Shown here: piece by piece, positions 17,901 to 25,129 of the stretch
Layout of the letters: every line of letters begins with the position of its first letter
How positions within the stretch are numbered: position 1 is the stretch's first letter
Origin: a candidate division KSB1 bacterium
GTDB lineage: Bacteria; Zhuqueibacterota; JdFR-76; DREG01
Assembly: GCA_022566355.1 (NCBI GenBank)
Contig: JADFJB010000043.1
Span: forward strand, 1-33,322
Length of the DNA: 33,322 nucleotides
Direction of reading: 5' to 3'
Made by a program: the position numbers and the translations under genes
The notes under the pieces: generated by a model
Database searches by the model: none
Seen by the model: the letters and a program-made list of their open reading frames with translations, nothing else
Told to the model about the DNA's origin: nothing

Positions 17901-18113
17901 TTCGAGCTCCGATTTTGTATATCCGGTTAGATTTGCAGCTGTTTGGTTGGCTCTAATTATATCCCGGGAATTAGCATCGATAACAAATATGCCTTCTTCT
18001 ATATTTTCCAAAAAATGGAAAAACCGGTTGAGATAGTCCTTTACAGAGAAATTCTTTTGTTTTTCCGAAAGCACCCCTAATGTTTCCCGTTCTAAGTCAA
18101 TTTTTTGCTTCAC
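14925..18113 (-). CDS. Soluble multi-GAF sensor histidine kinase: PAS-GAF x4-HisKA-HATPase
   Basis: 1062 aa. PAS about 30-145 (IFVIDANSRDIIRAN), then four GAF domains at roughly 165-318, 335-490, 507-656 and 672-822, each ending in a coiled signalling helix with the repeated element IENARLY or close (ENAKLY, ENARLF). Kinase: H-box SVSHDLKSPI with His849, N-box FTNLIDNAIKY, G1 DNGIGIE, G2 GTGVGLTI. No membrane segment and no chromophore-binding Cys pattern are seen, so ligands are unknown (small molecules or redox are typical for GAF). The kinase core closely resembles that of the upstream 18153-19769 gene, suggesting duplication. Gaps of 39 and 58 bases to its neighbours indicate one operon. 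Confidence 0.9.
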   Translation of the reverse strand: MKQKIDLERETLGVLSEKQKNFSVKDYLNRFFHFLENIEEGIFVIDANSRDIIRANQTAANLTGYTKSELEKLSIDDLHQPDELPLLFLEIQRLEFEHQTEINEFALIQKNGWKVMVDIRLCRLVQEEENFYKQYCIAYYHDLKDQVQSDNTKRNEELLALMEVGQTIASALNLDEIIDLTMLKIASVCNASFVSIFLKDEVGGLKMYKAHKTPPDKIQLIDQPWRIGIEEGPYDLVNEQNKTLKVENILTEDSFSQWRPIAERIGYRALLSLAMIPRDISVGVFNVYYDKPKKFTEDEIDFLRTAITYLSISIENARLYKDYQEKADQISAINEITNSINSSLELKEVIETVTFEVKKIINFDYMSISLFDEDSDNLNIFCLVSEQIGRRLQKGYWHRLRGSSVGWLNLSPDCKKNIQNSENIQDSVYETKLEIENQLQSKINVLLLSKDKYLGTFSIGKVELNAYNNTQQTLFKQIAGQVATALENAKLYQEAKLRLKELSALEDVSKTISSSLNIREVLDLIVKAAATVMYAKICTIWFVGEVNTPSRFSSDVNDTSSTMEFSLWPKVEKIIKEQRPLVIEDLHGDNSKNSILSNSLPASNLRSYLGVPVISRGKTIAVLGVYKDEIHRFDDREIKLLDTIANQAAIAIENARLYESERRRAAQLAMVNEVGKKISSTLDPDKLLKTVTASIQDIFNYNSVSVYLVDRETKSATLQSQSGVSSKIPKIEFVDQHQRNPIALTIRTAETTMIKDFTSEGELENGFPAAGSLLCIPLKIVERVNGCLCLYSDRKKGFDKRDLYAFEALASQLASAIENARLFEETKINSEKLSQVNEELENFVFSVSHDLKSPIVSILGFSTILKSEFSDKLDPEGIHYLDRINANIKQMENLIQDLLELSKIGRIATPFEMIDINEIVKTTISNLQFQIQKKEIKIQYPNDFPEMNCDWDRIQQVFTNLIDNAIKYIGDNPNPKIEIGHKIDDDFFLFFVRDNGIGIEKKFHDKIFELFQSLKEIEGVEGTGVGLTIVKKIIEKHNGRVWLESRKGRGTCFYFSIPKSGS

Positions 18114-18152
18114 TATTTCGTTTGTTTAATTTATTTCTATCTATCGATAGAA

Positions 18153-19769
18153 TTAGTTGTTATTTACCTTCGGTAAAGTGAAATGGAAAATTGTGCCTTG
18201 CCCTGGTTTTGATTCCACATAGATTTGACCACCATGGTCTTCAATAATTTTTTTTGTAACAGCCAGGCCAATACCGGTTCCTTCCACATGTTCCATTTGT
18301 TTTGTCCGGTAAAAAGCATTGAATATTTCCTCCTGGTCAGATACCGGAATACCGACGCCATTATCCTTAACAAAAAATTCAAATTCACCCGAACGGCGTT
18401 TTACACCAATTTCGATCACTGCTTGCTTACCATTGCCATGGAATTTGATTGCGTTGCTAATTAAATTGGTAAAGACCAATTTAAGATTTTTTGAATGGCA
18501 GACAATCTTTGGGAAACGATCCGGCAAAATTAGTTTTATCTTCTTATTCTCAATCTGGTATCGAAATTCTTCTACAGCTTCTTTCACAATTTTGCCAATA
18601 GACTCATTACTTGTCTCAGTATCTACTTTACCAACCCGTGATAATTCCAACAAATCCTGGATCATCTTTTCCATTAACTCAATGTTGGCGACCAATCGGT
18701 CAAAGTAATGCTTATTCGTATTCGAAAAATTTTTATAGACTTCTTGTTTCAACAACGAAGCATATCCCAGGACAGAGACAATTGGGGATTTAAGATCATG
18801 TGAGACAGAATATACAAATTCTTCCAGTTCTTTTTTCTTCTGGATTAATCTTTTTTCAGCCAGGAAAAGTGAGGTTTTATCCCTGAAAATCCATAGTAAG
18901 ATTTCTCTTTTTTTACTTCCATGAAGAGGTAAACTTGAGATAGATAATTCCAGCTGCAGAATTCTTTTCGGTGAAAGTTGGATAGGTATTTCATAATTAA
19001 TTAACAATCCCTTATTCCTTACTTTCTGAATCGCAAGTTCCAACATAGATTCTTTTGAACGGTCCAACTGGAAAATATCACTACCAATTAAAGAATAAAT
19101 CTTACGTCTAAATAATTGGATAGCTTGTTTGCTGGCATACAATATTTTCCCCAATTTATCTGTGACAAAAATTGAATCTGTAGTAAATTCAACGACACTT
19201 TGAATCAGTCTTTTTAGCTCTTTTATATCTTCATCAAGAACTGAATTGTATAACATATAAGCAAAGAAATCACCTAAGCTCAATAATTTATTTTGCCTAA
19301 CAGTCCCTATGCTGTTGGTACGATTATAAAACACACTAAGGATGCCAATCACCGGTCTGTCTCTGTTCATCAAAGGAATAATTGCACAGCTCTTGAAGCC
19401 TTCGTCCAACCAGAGTTTTTTTCGGCTTTTAGGTATATTGGGATCCTTTTCGATGTCTTGAAATATCCACGGTTCTCTTTTAGGCAACCAGGATCGAATT
19501 CTCCGGTCGATGGGTAAGTTTTCTCTTCGTAATGATAAATTCTTATATCCTAAAGCCACACCTGAAGTAAGCTTGTCTTCCTCGACCATTCTAACGCTAC
19601 ATGCCCGCGCTTGCATTGATTTTTTAACAATTTCCAATAGATCCGACATAAAAAGGTCCCGATTGAAAAAGATATCTGTCTGCTGTAGGAAAACATTAAA
19701 AAGCGGGCCTTGCTCTTCTAATGTGGACAATTCCGAATATTGATTACTTGATTGGGTAGGTTTTTTCAT
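18153..19769 (-). CDS. Soluble sensor histidine kinase: GAF-PAS-HisKA-HATPase
   Basis: 538 aa. GAF about residues 30-180 (FKSCAIIPLMNRDRPVIGIL is the typical GAF core), PAS about 187-305, H-box SVSHDLKSPI with phospho-accepting His324, N-box FTNLISNAIKF, G1 DNGVGIP, G2 GTGIGLAV. It has no membrane segment. It is the first gene of the four-gene signalling operon. The 256 bp upstream are AT-rich, and I could not fix a promoter there. Its kinase module is very similar to that of the 14925-18113 gene (SVSHDLKSPIVS and IQDLLELS are shared), so the two are paralogues that could phosphorylate the same receivers. Confidence 0.9.
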   Translation of the reverse strand: MKKPTQSSNQYSELSTLEEQGPLFNVFLQQTDIFFNRDLFMSDLLEIVKKSMQARACSVRMVEEDKLTSGVALGYKNLSLRRENLPIDRRIRSWLPKREPWIFQDIEKDPNIPKSRKKLWLDEGFKSCAIIPLMNRDRPVIGILSVFYNRTNSIGTVRQNKLLSLGDFFAYMLYNSVLDEDIKELKRLIQSVVEFTTDSIFVTDKLGKILYASKQAIQLFRRKIYSLIGSDIFQLDRSKESMLELAIQKVRNKGLLINYEIPIQLSPKRILQLELSISSLPLHGSKKREILLWIFRDKTSLFLAEKRLIQKKKELEEFVYSVSHDLKSPIVSVLGYASLLKQEVYKNFSNTNKHYFDRLVANIELMEKMIQDLLELSRVGKVDTETSNESIGKIVKEAVEEFRYQIENKKIKLILPDRFPKIVCHSKNLKLVFTNLISNAIKFHGNGKQAVIEIGVKRRSGEFEFFVKDNGVGIPVSDQEEIFNAFYRTKQMEHVEGTGIGLAVTKKIIEDHGGQIYVESKPGQGTIFHFTLPKVNNN

Positions 19770-20025
19770 TAATAATCTAAAATCTATCTTTCCAGTAATT
19801 TAACCTAAAATTAATCCATTACCCAACTAAAATCAAGAGAATTATCTATATTAAAGCAATTTAATATTTCATAACTCTTTAATATTCAAATAGATACAAT
19901 TTTAAGTTTTTGTAACATTTCGGTTGTGTTCGTAGTAACTCATAAAGAGTCCAAATCCTCGTCTATTTACTTGGTTATATTGATGTTACAACAGGAAGAA
20001 AAAAGAGTTGTTAAACGGGCAATCT

Positions 20026-21045
20026 TCAGCTATTGATGTGATGGTAGTTACAGATTATTTCTTTGAATTCTTCAATCACGTTATTCAACGGCCGCCTGAC
20101 TAACGCTCCGGAAGCATAAGGATGCCCACCACCCCCGAAGGATTGGGCTAATTCATTAATTGAAATCGAACCATTTGAACGAAAACTAATTTTGGTTAAA
20201 GACTCCTCAATCTCTAAAAAGAGAATGCTGACTTCAACATTTGCAATCCGCCTGGAAAAATCTGATAATCCATCCGTTTCGGATGGAGCAAGGTCATATT
20301 TTTTCAACATCGCCCTGGTAATTGAGCACCAGGCAACTTTGGAATCACATTCAAACTGTATATTTGAAAGAATATCAGCTAGTAATTTAATTTTGCCTAA
20401 GGGTTCTTGCTCATAAACTTCCCGGTAAATCTTATAAGTATCTATATTTTGCTCAATGAGAATACCAGCCATTTTATGGCTATTCACCGTAGTATTTGAA
20501 AAGCGAAAACCTCCGGTATCTGTGAGGATAGCCGTATACAATGCTGAAGATATTTCCTTTGAAAACTCGACTCCCAAAGCATCTAATAAAAGAAAAACTA
20601 TTTCTCCTGTTGATGAAGCGTTGGGATAATTGATATTTATAGCGCCAAATTTCTCCTTAGATGGATGATGGTCAATACAAATAATTGGAATTTCATGTTT
20701 TCTTAAATCAGCACCAAGCTTTCTCAACCGATCCCATTCGCTTACATCAAATACAAAGCAGCACTGGGCCCGAGTTATAATTGATTCATGTTCAATTGAA
20801 CTGTAGTCTGTTATAATATTATCATGGTTCAAAAAATCATACTGCCTTGGAACAGGATTGTGATTAAATATATTAACCTGCTTACCTCTTTCTTTGAGTG
20901 CATAATATAATCCCAACTCACTACCCAAGCCATCTCCGTCCGGGTGAACATGTGTCGTCAAAATAAATTTGTCATTATTTTCAATGAGATGTTTAACCGC
21001 TTCGATTTCATCCGATTTTAAATAATTATCGAGTTCTAAATGCAT
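20026..21045 (-). CDS. nrnA: DHH-family oligoribonuclease / pAp phosphatase, NrnA-like
   Basis: 339 aa. NrnA-type enzymes degrade nanoRNA dinucleotides to mononucleotides and dephosphorylate 3'-phosphoadenosine 5'-phosphate (pAp) in the cytoplasm. Seen: motif I HVHPDGD (32-38), an Asp in VFDVSEWD (near 100), the DHH signature (125-127, IDHHPS), and the C-terminal DHHA1 substrate motif GGGGHPYASGA (from 304). All expected metal ligands appear present. It is the last gene of the tatC-dcd-PHP-MBL-nrnA run, 38 bases after the MBL gene. The alternative, a different DHH phosphoesterase such as RecJ or a cyclic-di-AMP hydrolase, is less likely because of the short length and the motif set. Confidence 0.9.
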   Translation of the reverse strand: MHLELDNYLKSDEIEAVKHLIENNDKFILTTHVHPDGDGLGSELGLYYALKERGKQVNIFNHNPVPRQYDFLNHDNIITDYSSIEHESIITRAQCCFVFDVSEWDRLRKLGADLRKHEIPIICIDHHPSKEKFGAININYPNASSTGEIVFLLLDALGVEFSKEISSALYTAILTDTGGFRFSNTTVNSHKMAGILIEQNIDTYKIYREVYEQEPLGKIKLLADILSNIQFECDSKVAWCSITRAMLKKYDLAPSETDGLSDFSRRIANVEVSILFLEIEESLTKISFRSNGSISINELAQSFGGGGHPYASGALVRRPLNNVIEEFKEIICNYHHINS

Positions 21046-21083
21046 TCTGTAATAATTCCGATTATGAAAATAAATAAAACCTG

Positions 21084-21713
21084 CTATTGCAGGAAAGGGT
21101 TAAATTGCCTTTCTAGGCCAATTGTGGTTGAATCGCCATGGCCTGGATAAACTTTCATATCATCATCAAGAGGAAACAATTTGGTTTTAATCGAGTTGAT
21201 TAATTGCTGATAATCGCCGCCAGGCAAATCAGTTCGTCCAATCGATGACTGAAAAAGGGTGTCCCCTACAAATATTGTTTTTCCAATTTGAAAACAACTT
21301 CCGCCGGGTGAATGGCCAGGTGTATGTAATACTATTATTTCCAATCCAATTAATTTTAAAACATCGCCATCGTTAAACCAATCGGTTACTACCGGAACTT
21401 CTATTGGTGGTAAACCAAACATCATAGCTTGTGATGGAGCATTCTGCAATAGCAATTCTTCAGCACAATGAGCGTAAACAGGCAGATCATATTCGTTAGA
21501 TATATTAGAAACAGCCATAATATGATCCAAGTGGCCATGAGTTAGCAATATTTGTTTTGGATTAACGTTTTTTTCCTGGATTGTGCGCTTAATAAGTTCA
21601 GGCTCGTCCCCTGGATCGATGACAATTCCCTGCTCAGTTGTAGGATTTTTTACCAGATAACAATTAGATGCAAAAGGGCTTACTTCTAATTGGGTAATTT
21701 CCAGAATTTCCAT
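21084..21713 (-). CDS. Metallo-beta-lactamase-fold hydrolase (glyoxalase II-like)
   Basis: A soluble single-domain MBL hydrolase of about 209 aa. The metal-binding THGHLDH, a second His in HTPGHSPGG, the bridging Asp in FVGDTLF, and the final His in YPGHGDST are all seen. The family cleaves thioesters or related substrates. Enzymes of this small type are usually called hydroxyacylglutathione-hydrolase-like without a proven substrate. I place the start at ATG 21713. A longer frame starts at TTG 21743, overlapping the PHP gene's stop, but neither start has a clear ribosome binding site. It is translationally close to the PHP gene upstream and to nrnA downstream (38 bases). Confidence 0.85.
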   Translation of the reverse strand: MEILEITQLEVSPFASNCYLVKNPTTEQGIVIDPGDEPELIKRTIQEKNVNPKQILLTHGHLDHIMAVSNISNEYDLPVYAHCAEELLLQNAPSQAMMFGLPPIEVPVVTDWFNDGDVLKLIGLEIIVLHTPGHSPGGSCFQIGKTIFVGDTLFQSSIGRTDLPGGDYQQLINSIKTKLFPLDDDMKVYPGHGDSTTIGLERQFNPFLQ

Positions 21714-21739
21714 TTGAGAATTTATAAATTTCAATAAAG

Positions 21740-22591
21740 TCAAGAGCTAATCAATCTACATTTCATATCTTCAACAAATCGATAAGGTACGCTCTTTTTA
21801 CCAAGACAGCATTCACCATTTTTTATTGTATGAAAATCAGAGCCACCGCTGACCAACAGATCATAATTGATGGCTAAATTATACAATTTACTCACATCAG
21901 CCTCTGAAAACCTCGGGTGATGAATTTCCAGGCCATCCAGGCCATCTTCTATATATTTTTCAAGCTGGTTCTCGTTTAGATTTGGTTGAGGATGTGCTAG
22001 AAAAGATATGCCACCGGCAGTATGGATGAGTTCCATAGCCTCTTTTGACGAAATTGGATAATTCTGAACAAATGCCGGTTTATCGTATCCCAGAAACCTC
22101 GCAAAAGCTTCTTCAAAAGACAGTACATAACCCTCTTCGAGTAAGATTTCGGCAATATGGGGTCTTCCGATTGCACCAGGGCCTGCTTTTTCCAGGACAA
22201 CATCGAGCGAAATATCGATTCCAAGATTGCTTAGCTTTATTATGATTTTCTGAGCACGCTCGAAGCGATCCGTCTGTAATAGTTTGATATAGTTTTGTAA
22301 ATCCTTGTTATTGATATCAATGAAATAGCCCAGCATATGAAAACAATTCTCATCTTCTACACAACTCAATTCAATTCCGGCAATAACTTCAAGATCATAT
22401 GATTTTGCGATTTTCTGCGCTTCCGAGATCCCGGCTATTGCATCATGATCGGTGATACTTATGGCTTGCAACCCTGCAGCAACCGCTTTTTCAACGATTT
22501 CAGCGGGGGTAAAATCTCCGTCTGAATTATTTGTGTGAATGTGAAGATCGGCCAGACCGTCTTCATCACTCACTCTCGAAGAGTTATGCAT
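21740..22591 (-). CDS. PHP-domain phosphoesterase (RNase AM / 3',5'-nucleoside bisphosphate phosphatase type)
   Basis: 283 aa, full length for the YciV/TrpH family, which removes 3'- or 5'-phosphates from pAp and 5' RNA ends. The four PHP metal motifs are present: DLHIHT (15-20), SITDHD, a long insert with GRPHIA, FLAHPQ, and GGSDFH near the C-terminus. It starts ten bases after dcd and meets the MBL gene end to start. Having this and NrnA in one operon suggests shared handling of pAp or RNA degradation products. That link is inference. Confidence 0.88.
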   Translation of the reverse strand: MHNSSRVSDEDGLADLHIHTNNSDGDFTPAEIVEKAVAAGLQAISITDHDAIAGISEAQKIAKSYDLEVIAGIELSCVEDENCFHMLGYFIDINNKDLQNYIKLLQTDRFERAQKIIIKLSNLGIDISLDVVLEKAGPGAIGRPHIAEILLEEGYVLSFEEAFARFLGYDKPAFVQNYPISSKEAMELIHTAGGISFLAHPQPNLNENQLEKYIEDGLDGLEIHHPRFSEADVSKLYNLAINYDLLVSGGSDFHTIKNGECCLGKKSVPYRFVEDMKCRLISS

Positions 22592-22601
22592 AATTTTTAA
22601 T

Positions 22602-23156
22602 TTATACTTTTGATAGAGTTACATCCAACTGAGCCTGGTATTTGCCTTTCTTTGCTGCATAGCTTGTTTCACAATCTTCATCGCTTTCAAAGAATAAAAC
22701 CTGGGCGATGCCTTCGTTCGCATAAATTCTTGCAGGTAATGACGTTGTATTTGAAACCGAAAGCGTTATGTATCCTTCCCATCCTGGTTCTAATGGAGTA
22801 ATATTCATGATAATTCCGCAACGAGCATATGTTGACTTTCCAACACAAATGGTCATAACTTTCTCCGGAATTCTAAAATATTCCACAGACCTTCCCAGGA
22901 TAAATGAATGGGGGGGAATAATGCAGACATCACCTTTAAAATCCACCAATGAATTTTGATCAAAATTTTTAGGATCGACGATTGTATTGTTGACATTCGT
23001 AAATATCCTAAATTCATCAGCAATCCTCAGGTCATAACCGTAAGATGAAACGCCAAATGAAATTACACCCTGGCGAACTTGTTTTTCTTCAAAAGGTTCA
23101 ATCATTTTTTTTTCAAGAGCCTGTCTTTTGATCCATCTATCCGGTTTTATTGACAT
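22602..23156 (-). CDS. dcd: dCTP deaminase family protein with altered active-site residue
   Basis: 184 aa, usual length. The family deaminates dCTP to dUTP as a trimer for dTTP synthesis. Seen: [10 protein letters not shown] (106-115), [13 protein letters not shown] (120-132), [14 protein letters not shown] (145-158), GKYQ near the end. The residue that corresponds to the catalytic Glu138 of the E. coli enzyme (in IVLEF there) is Ser133 here (ITLSVSN). The codon TCG differs from a Glu codon at two or more positions, so a simple read error is unlikely. The protein may be inactive, use another base, or serve a different reaction. It lies 25 bases after tatC and ten before the PHP gene. Confidence 0.88.
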   Translation of the reverse strand: MSIKPDRWIKRQALEKKMIEPFEEKQVRQGVISFGVSSYGYDLRIADEFRIFTNVNNTIVDPKNFDQNSLVDFKGDVCIIPPHSFILGRSVEYFRIPEKVMTICVGKSTYARCGIIMNITPLEPGWEGYITLSVSNTTSLPARIYANEGIAQVLFFESDEDCETSYAAKKGKYQAQLDVTLSKV

Positions 23157-23181
23157 CTAATTCTCCAATGTAGTCTAATAT

Positions 23182-23952
23182 TTAACTAGCAGCTAATAAT
23201 TCTTCTTGTTTCTTTCTTTTCCTGTATGCTAAAACTGAAATCCCAATACTAATTTCGTACAATACTAAAAGTGGTACGGCCAACAATACTTGGCTGCCAG
23301 GATCAGGAGGGGTTAAAAAGGCAGATAAAATAAAAATAATGATTATACCATACCGCCGATATTTTCTTAAAATTTTCGGACTTAGCAAGCCAATTTTTGT
23401 TAAGACAAATGAAGCTACCGGCAATTCAAAAACCAATCCGGCTACCAGAATAATTTGGACAGAAAATCCAATGTACTCACTAATATTAATTGTAGGCTTG
23501 ATCGTTTCTGTTCCAAGTGAATATAAAAATGGCAAAATGAATGGTAGCATCACAAAATATGCGAAACTAATACCTAGCAAAAAACACAAAGTTGAAAAAG
23601 TTACAACCGGCCAAATAATCTTTCTTTCTTTTGAAAGAAGTGCCGGGGATATAAATTTCCAGATTTGATAGAAGATAACGGGAAATGCAACGATGATTCC
23701 GGCAGTGATAGAAACACCCATACGAACGAGTAACATTCCGGCGGGTTTTAAGAAAACCATCTCGGGTGGATTTGCAAGATTATTATTTGGTAATGTGAGT
23801 ATATCAATAATGTATCCTGATAATGGAAATGCACAAAGCATTCCGATTACCACTGCCAACATACTTTTAATGAGGCACCATCTTAATTCTTCCAGGTGCT
23901 GCAGAAAAGACATCTCTTTCTTTTTATTATTTTTAGATTGATTTTGATCCAT
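23182..23952 (-). CDS. tatC: Sec-independent protein translocase subunit TatC
   Basis: 256 aa, six hydrophobic segments, standard size. TatC is the inner-membrane receptor for twin-arginine signal peptides. The cytoplasmic N-terminus carries the conserved FLQHLEELR (16-24). Later segments include FPVIFYQIWKFISPAL and the conserved FLTPPDP in the last third. No tatA/B gene is next to it, so its partners must lie elsewhere. It opens the operon that continues with dcd, PHP, MBL and nrnA. Two terminator hairpins stand upstream, leaving only about 50 bases before the ATG for a promoter. Confidence 0.95.
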   Translation of the reverse strand: MDQNQSKNNKKKEMSFLQHLEELRWCLIKSMLAVVIGMLCAFPLSGYIIDILTLPNNNLANPPEMVFLKPAGMLLVRMGVSITAGIIVAFPVIFYQIWKFISPALLSKERKIIWPVVTFSTLCFLLGISFAYFVMLPFILPFLYSLGTETIKPTINISEYIGFSVQIILVAGLVFELPVASFVLTKIGLLSPKILRKYRRYGIIIIFILSAFLTPPDPGSQVLLAVPLLVLYEISIGISVLAYRKRKKQEELLAAS

Positions 23953-24001
23953 AGTTCATAGTTTGTTAAAAAAATGAAATTTAATGTAGGAAGGAAGGTT
24001 C

Positions 24002-24025
24002 AAAAAAACAACACCAAACATGGTG
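24002..24025 (-). terminator. Second Rho-independent terminator before tatC
   Basis: On the minus strand CACCA-TGTT-TGGTG is followed by TTG and a T run (complement of the A run 24002-24008). It is in tandem with the stronger hairpin at 24043-24075 and closes the transglycosylase unit. Confidence 0.6.
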
Positions 24026-24042
24026 CTTTGTCTTATGAAATA

Positions 24043-24075
24043 TAAAAAAAGGCCATTGATTCACTCCAACGGCCT
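24043..24075 (-). terminator. Rho-independent terminator of the transglycosylase gene
   Basis: On the minus strand a hairpin with AGGCC / GGCCT and TTG / CAA pairs around one mismatch (24050-24075) is followed by seven T residues. It lies 24 bases past the stop at 24099. Confidence 0.8.
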
Positions 24076-24098
24076 ATAATTCGCATTAATTTAGGAGA

Positions 24099-24797
24099 TT
24101 ATAAGCTTGCGTTTTGAAACTCCTCGTATAATTTCTTAACGAAAGGAATATAATTTTCTGTTTCTTTATGAAGTATTCCCTTGGCTTTATTATTGACAAG
24201 CCATAATGCCGCACGCTTTTCCCCACCATTGTAAGCTGCCAATCCTCCATCGATTCCATAAATTTCTATCAGGGTTGAAAGGAATCTACAACCAAGCCGC
24301 AAATTATAAATCGGATCATATAAAACTTCTTCAGCACTGGTCCAGGTCATTCCTTCTTCGGCAGTTAGATAAATCCCGGTCACCGGCATTATTTGCATAA
24401 TACCCATTGCGCCTGCCTTGGATGTCACCATTGGATCCCACACGCTTTCATGCGTTATTGTCGCACAAATTAAATCTACCTGTAAATTCGTATATTTCTG
24501 ACTAAGCGTATAAATTTCATCCGCAATCTCATATTTCGTATTTGAAGGCAAGCTACTATTATAACGGTCAATAATACTCATAATCTTTTGAATATTATAT
24601 TGGCGTACGCTATCAATATTCATTGCTGCTTTCAAATCCATGAGTGCTAATTCTAATCCTTGTATTTGATGCTGATTTTTTTCGATTTCAAAGAACTTTA
24701 TAGAAAATCCTGCAATCGAAATAAACAGTACAAATATGGCGCCTAACAACAGAATGTTTTTATATCTGTTGATCATATTTGTTTTTTTTCGTTTCAT
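24099..24797 (-). CDS. Membrane-anchored lytic transglycosylase (SLT domain)
   Basis: I place the start at ATG 24797 (232 aa), six bases after a strong AAGGAG. A longer frame from 24836 has no such site. One N-terminal membrane segment (NILLLGAIFVLFISIAGFSI) anchors the protein, followed by a short coiled stretch and a Slt70-type catalytic domain: THESVWDP with catalytic Glu117, KAGAMGIMQIMP, and AAYNGG. It cleaves the MurNAc-GlcNAc bond of peptidoglycan in the periplasm, leaving 1,6-anhydro ends. It is a single-gene unit with tandem terminators behind it. The leader is long, about 230 bases from the best promoter, and contains two terminator-like hairpins. Confidence 0.9.
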   Translation of the reverse strand: MKRKKTNMINRYKNILLLGAIFVLFISIAGFSIKFFEIEKNQHQIQGLELALMDLKAAMNIDSVRQYNIQKIMSIIDRYNSSLPSNTKYEIADEIYTLSQKYTNLQVDLICATITHESVWDPMVTSKAGAMGIMQIMPVTGIYLTAEEGMTWTSAEEVLYDPIYNLRLGCRFLSTLIEIYGIDGGLAAYNGGEKRAALWLVNNKAKGILHKETENYIPFVKKLYEEFQNASL

Positions 24798-24930
24798 ATT
24801 ATTCTCCTTAAATATTTGAATAAAATTGAAAAACAACCACTACTAACGTAGGAATATCTTTATGGTTCCAATATTAATCGCGCTAAATCGAGAAAGTAAA
24901 AAACCATTATTTTTCATCGTCAATTGTTTC

Positions 24931-24958
24931 TTAAAAAATAAGCCTGATTTTTTCAGGC
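24931..24958 (-). terminator. Terminator-like hairpin in the transglycosylase leader
   Basis: On the minus strand GCCTGA-AAAAA-TCAGGC is followed by TTATTTTTT. It stands 134 bases before the transglycosylase ATG and behind a good promoter, so it could attenuate the gene or end a short RNA. Confidence 0.6.
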
Positions 24959-24999
24959 CTCATAATATTTTCGCAATCGATTAACGATATTTAATAGAG

Positions 25000-25028
25000 A
25001 AAAAAATGCTCCTCCGAGTTTTTGGAGC
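25000..25028 (-). terminator. Promoter-proximal terminator-like hairpin
   Basis: On the minus strand GCTCC ... GGAGC (11-base loop) is followed by ATTTTTTT. It begins within about ten bases of the expected transcription start of the promoter at 25034-25062, which is unusual for a normal gene end and suggests a short RNA or an attenuator. Confidence 0.5.
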
Positions 25029-25033
25029 TATTA

Positions 25034-25062
25034 TAAATAAGACAAAACGAAATTGATGTCAA
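25034..25062 (-). promoter_or_regulatory. Sigma-70-like promoter of the transglycosylase leader
   Basis: On the minus strand a perfect TTGACA (25057-25062) stands 17 bases before TATTTA (25034-25039). An overlapping TATAAT (25030-25035) is also present. It points toward the two leader hairpins and the transglycosylase gene. Confidence 0.55.
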
Positions 25063-25067
25063 GTATT

Positions 25068-25113
25068 TTACAACATGTTGATATAAGTTAATAAATATTA
25101 CAATATGTTGATA
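25068..25113. promoter_or_regulatory. Duplicated operator-like direct repeat
   Basis: TTACAACATGTTGATA (25068-25083) and TTACAATATGTTGATA (25098-25113) match at 15 of 16 positions and start exactly 30 bp apart, about three helix turns. Each contains a near-palindromic AACATGTT-type core. They lie just upstream of the minus-strand -35 box and before the plus-strand pseudogene, so a regulator could have controlled both directions. Confidence 0.45.
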
Positions 25114-25129
25114 ACTCGCCGTGAATTAT

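Noticed and set aside
14925-18113. A phytochrome-type photoreceptor
   Set aside because: Four GAF domains are present but no chromophore-binding Cys context or PHY domain was seen. They are treated as generic GAF sensors.
21714-21743. TTG start giving a 219-residue MBL protein
   Set aside because: The extra ten residues are not family-like and no ribosome binding site precedes the TTG. ATG 21713 fits homologous starts better.
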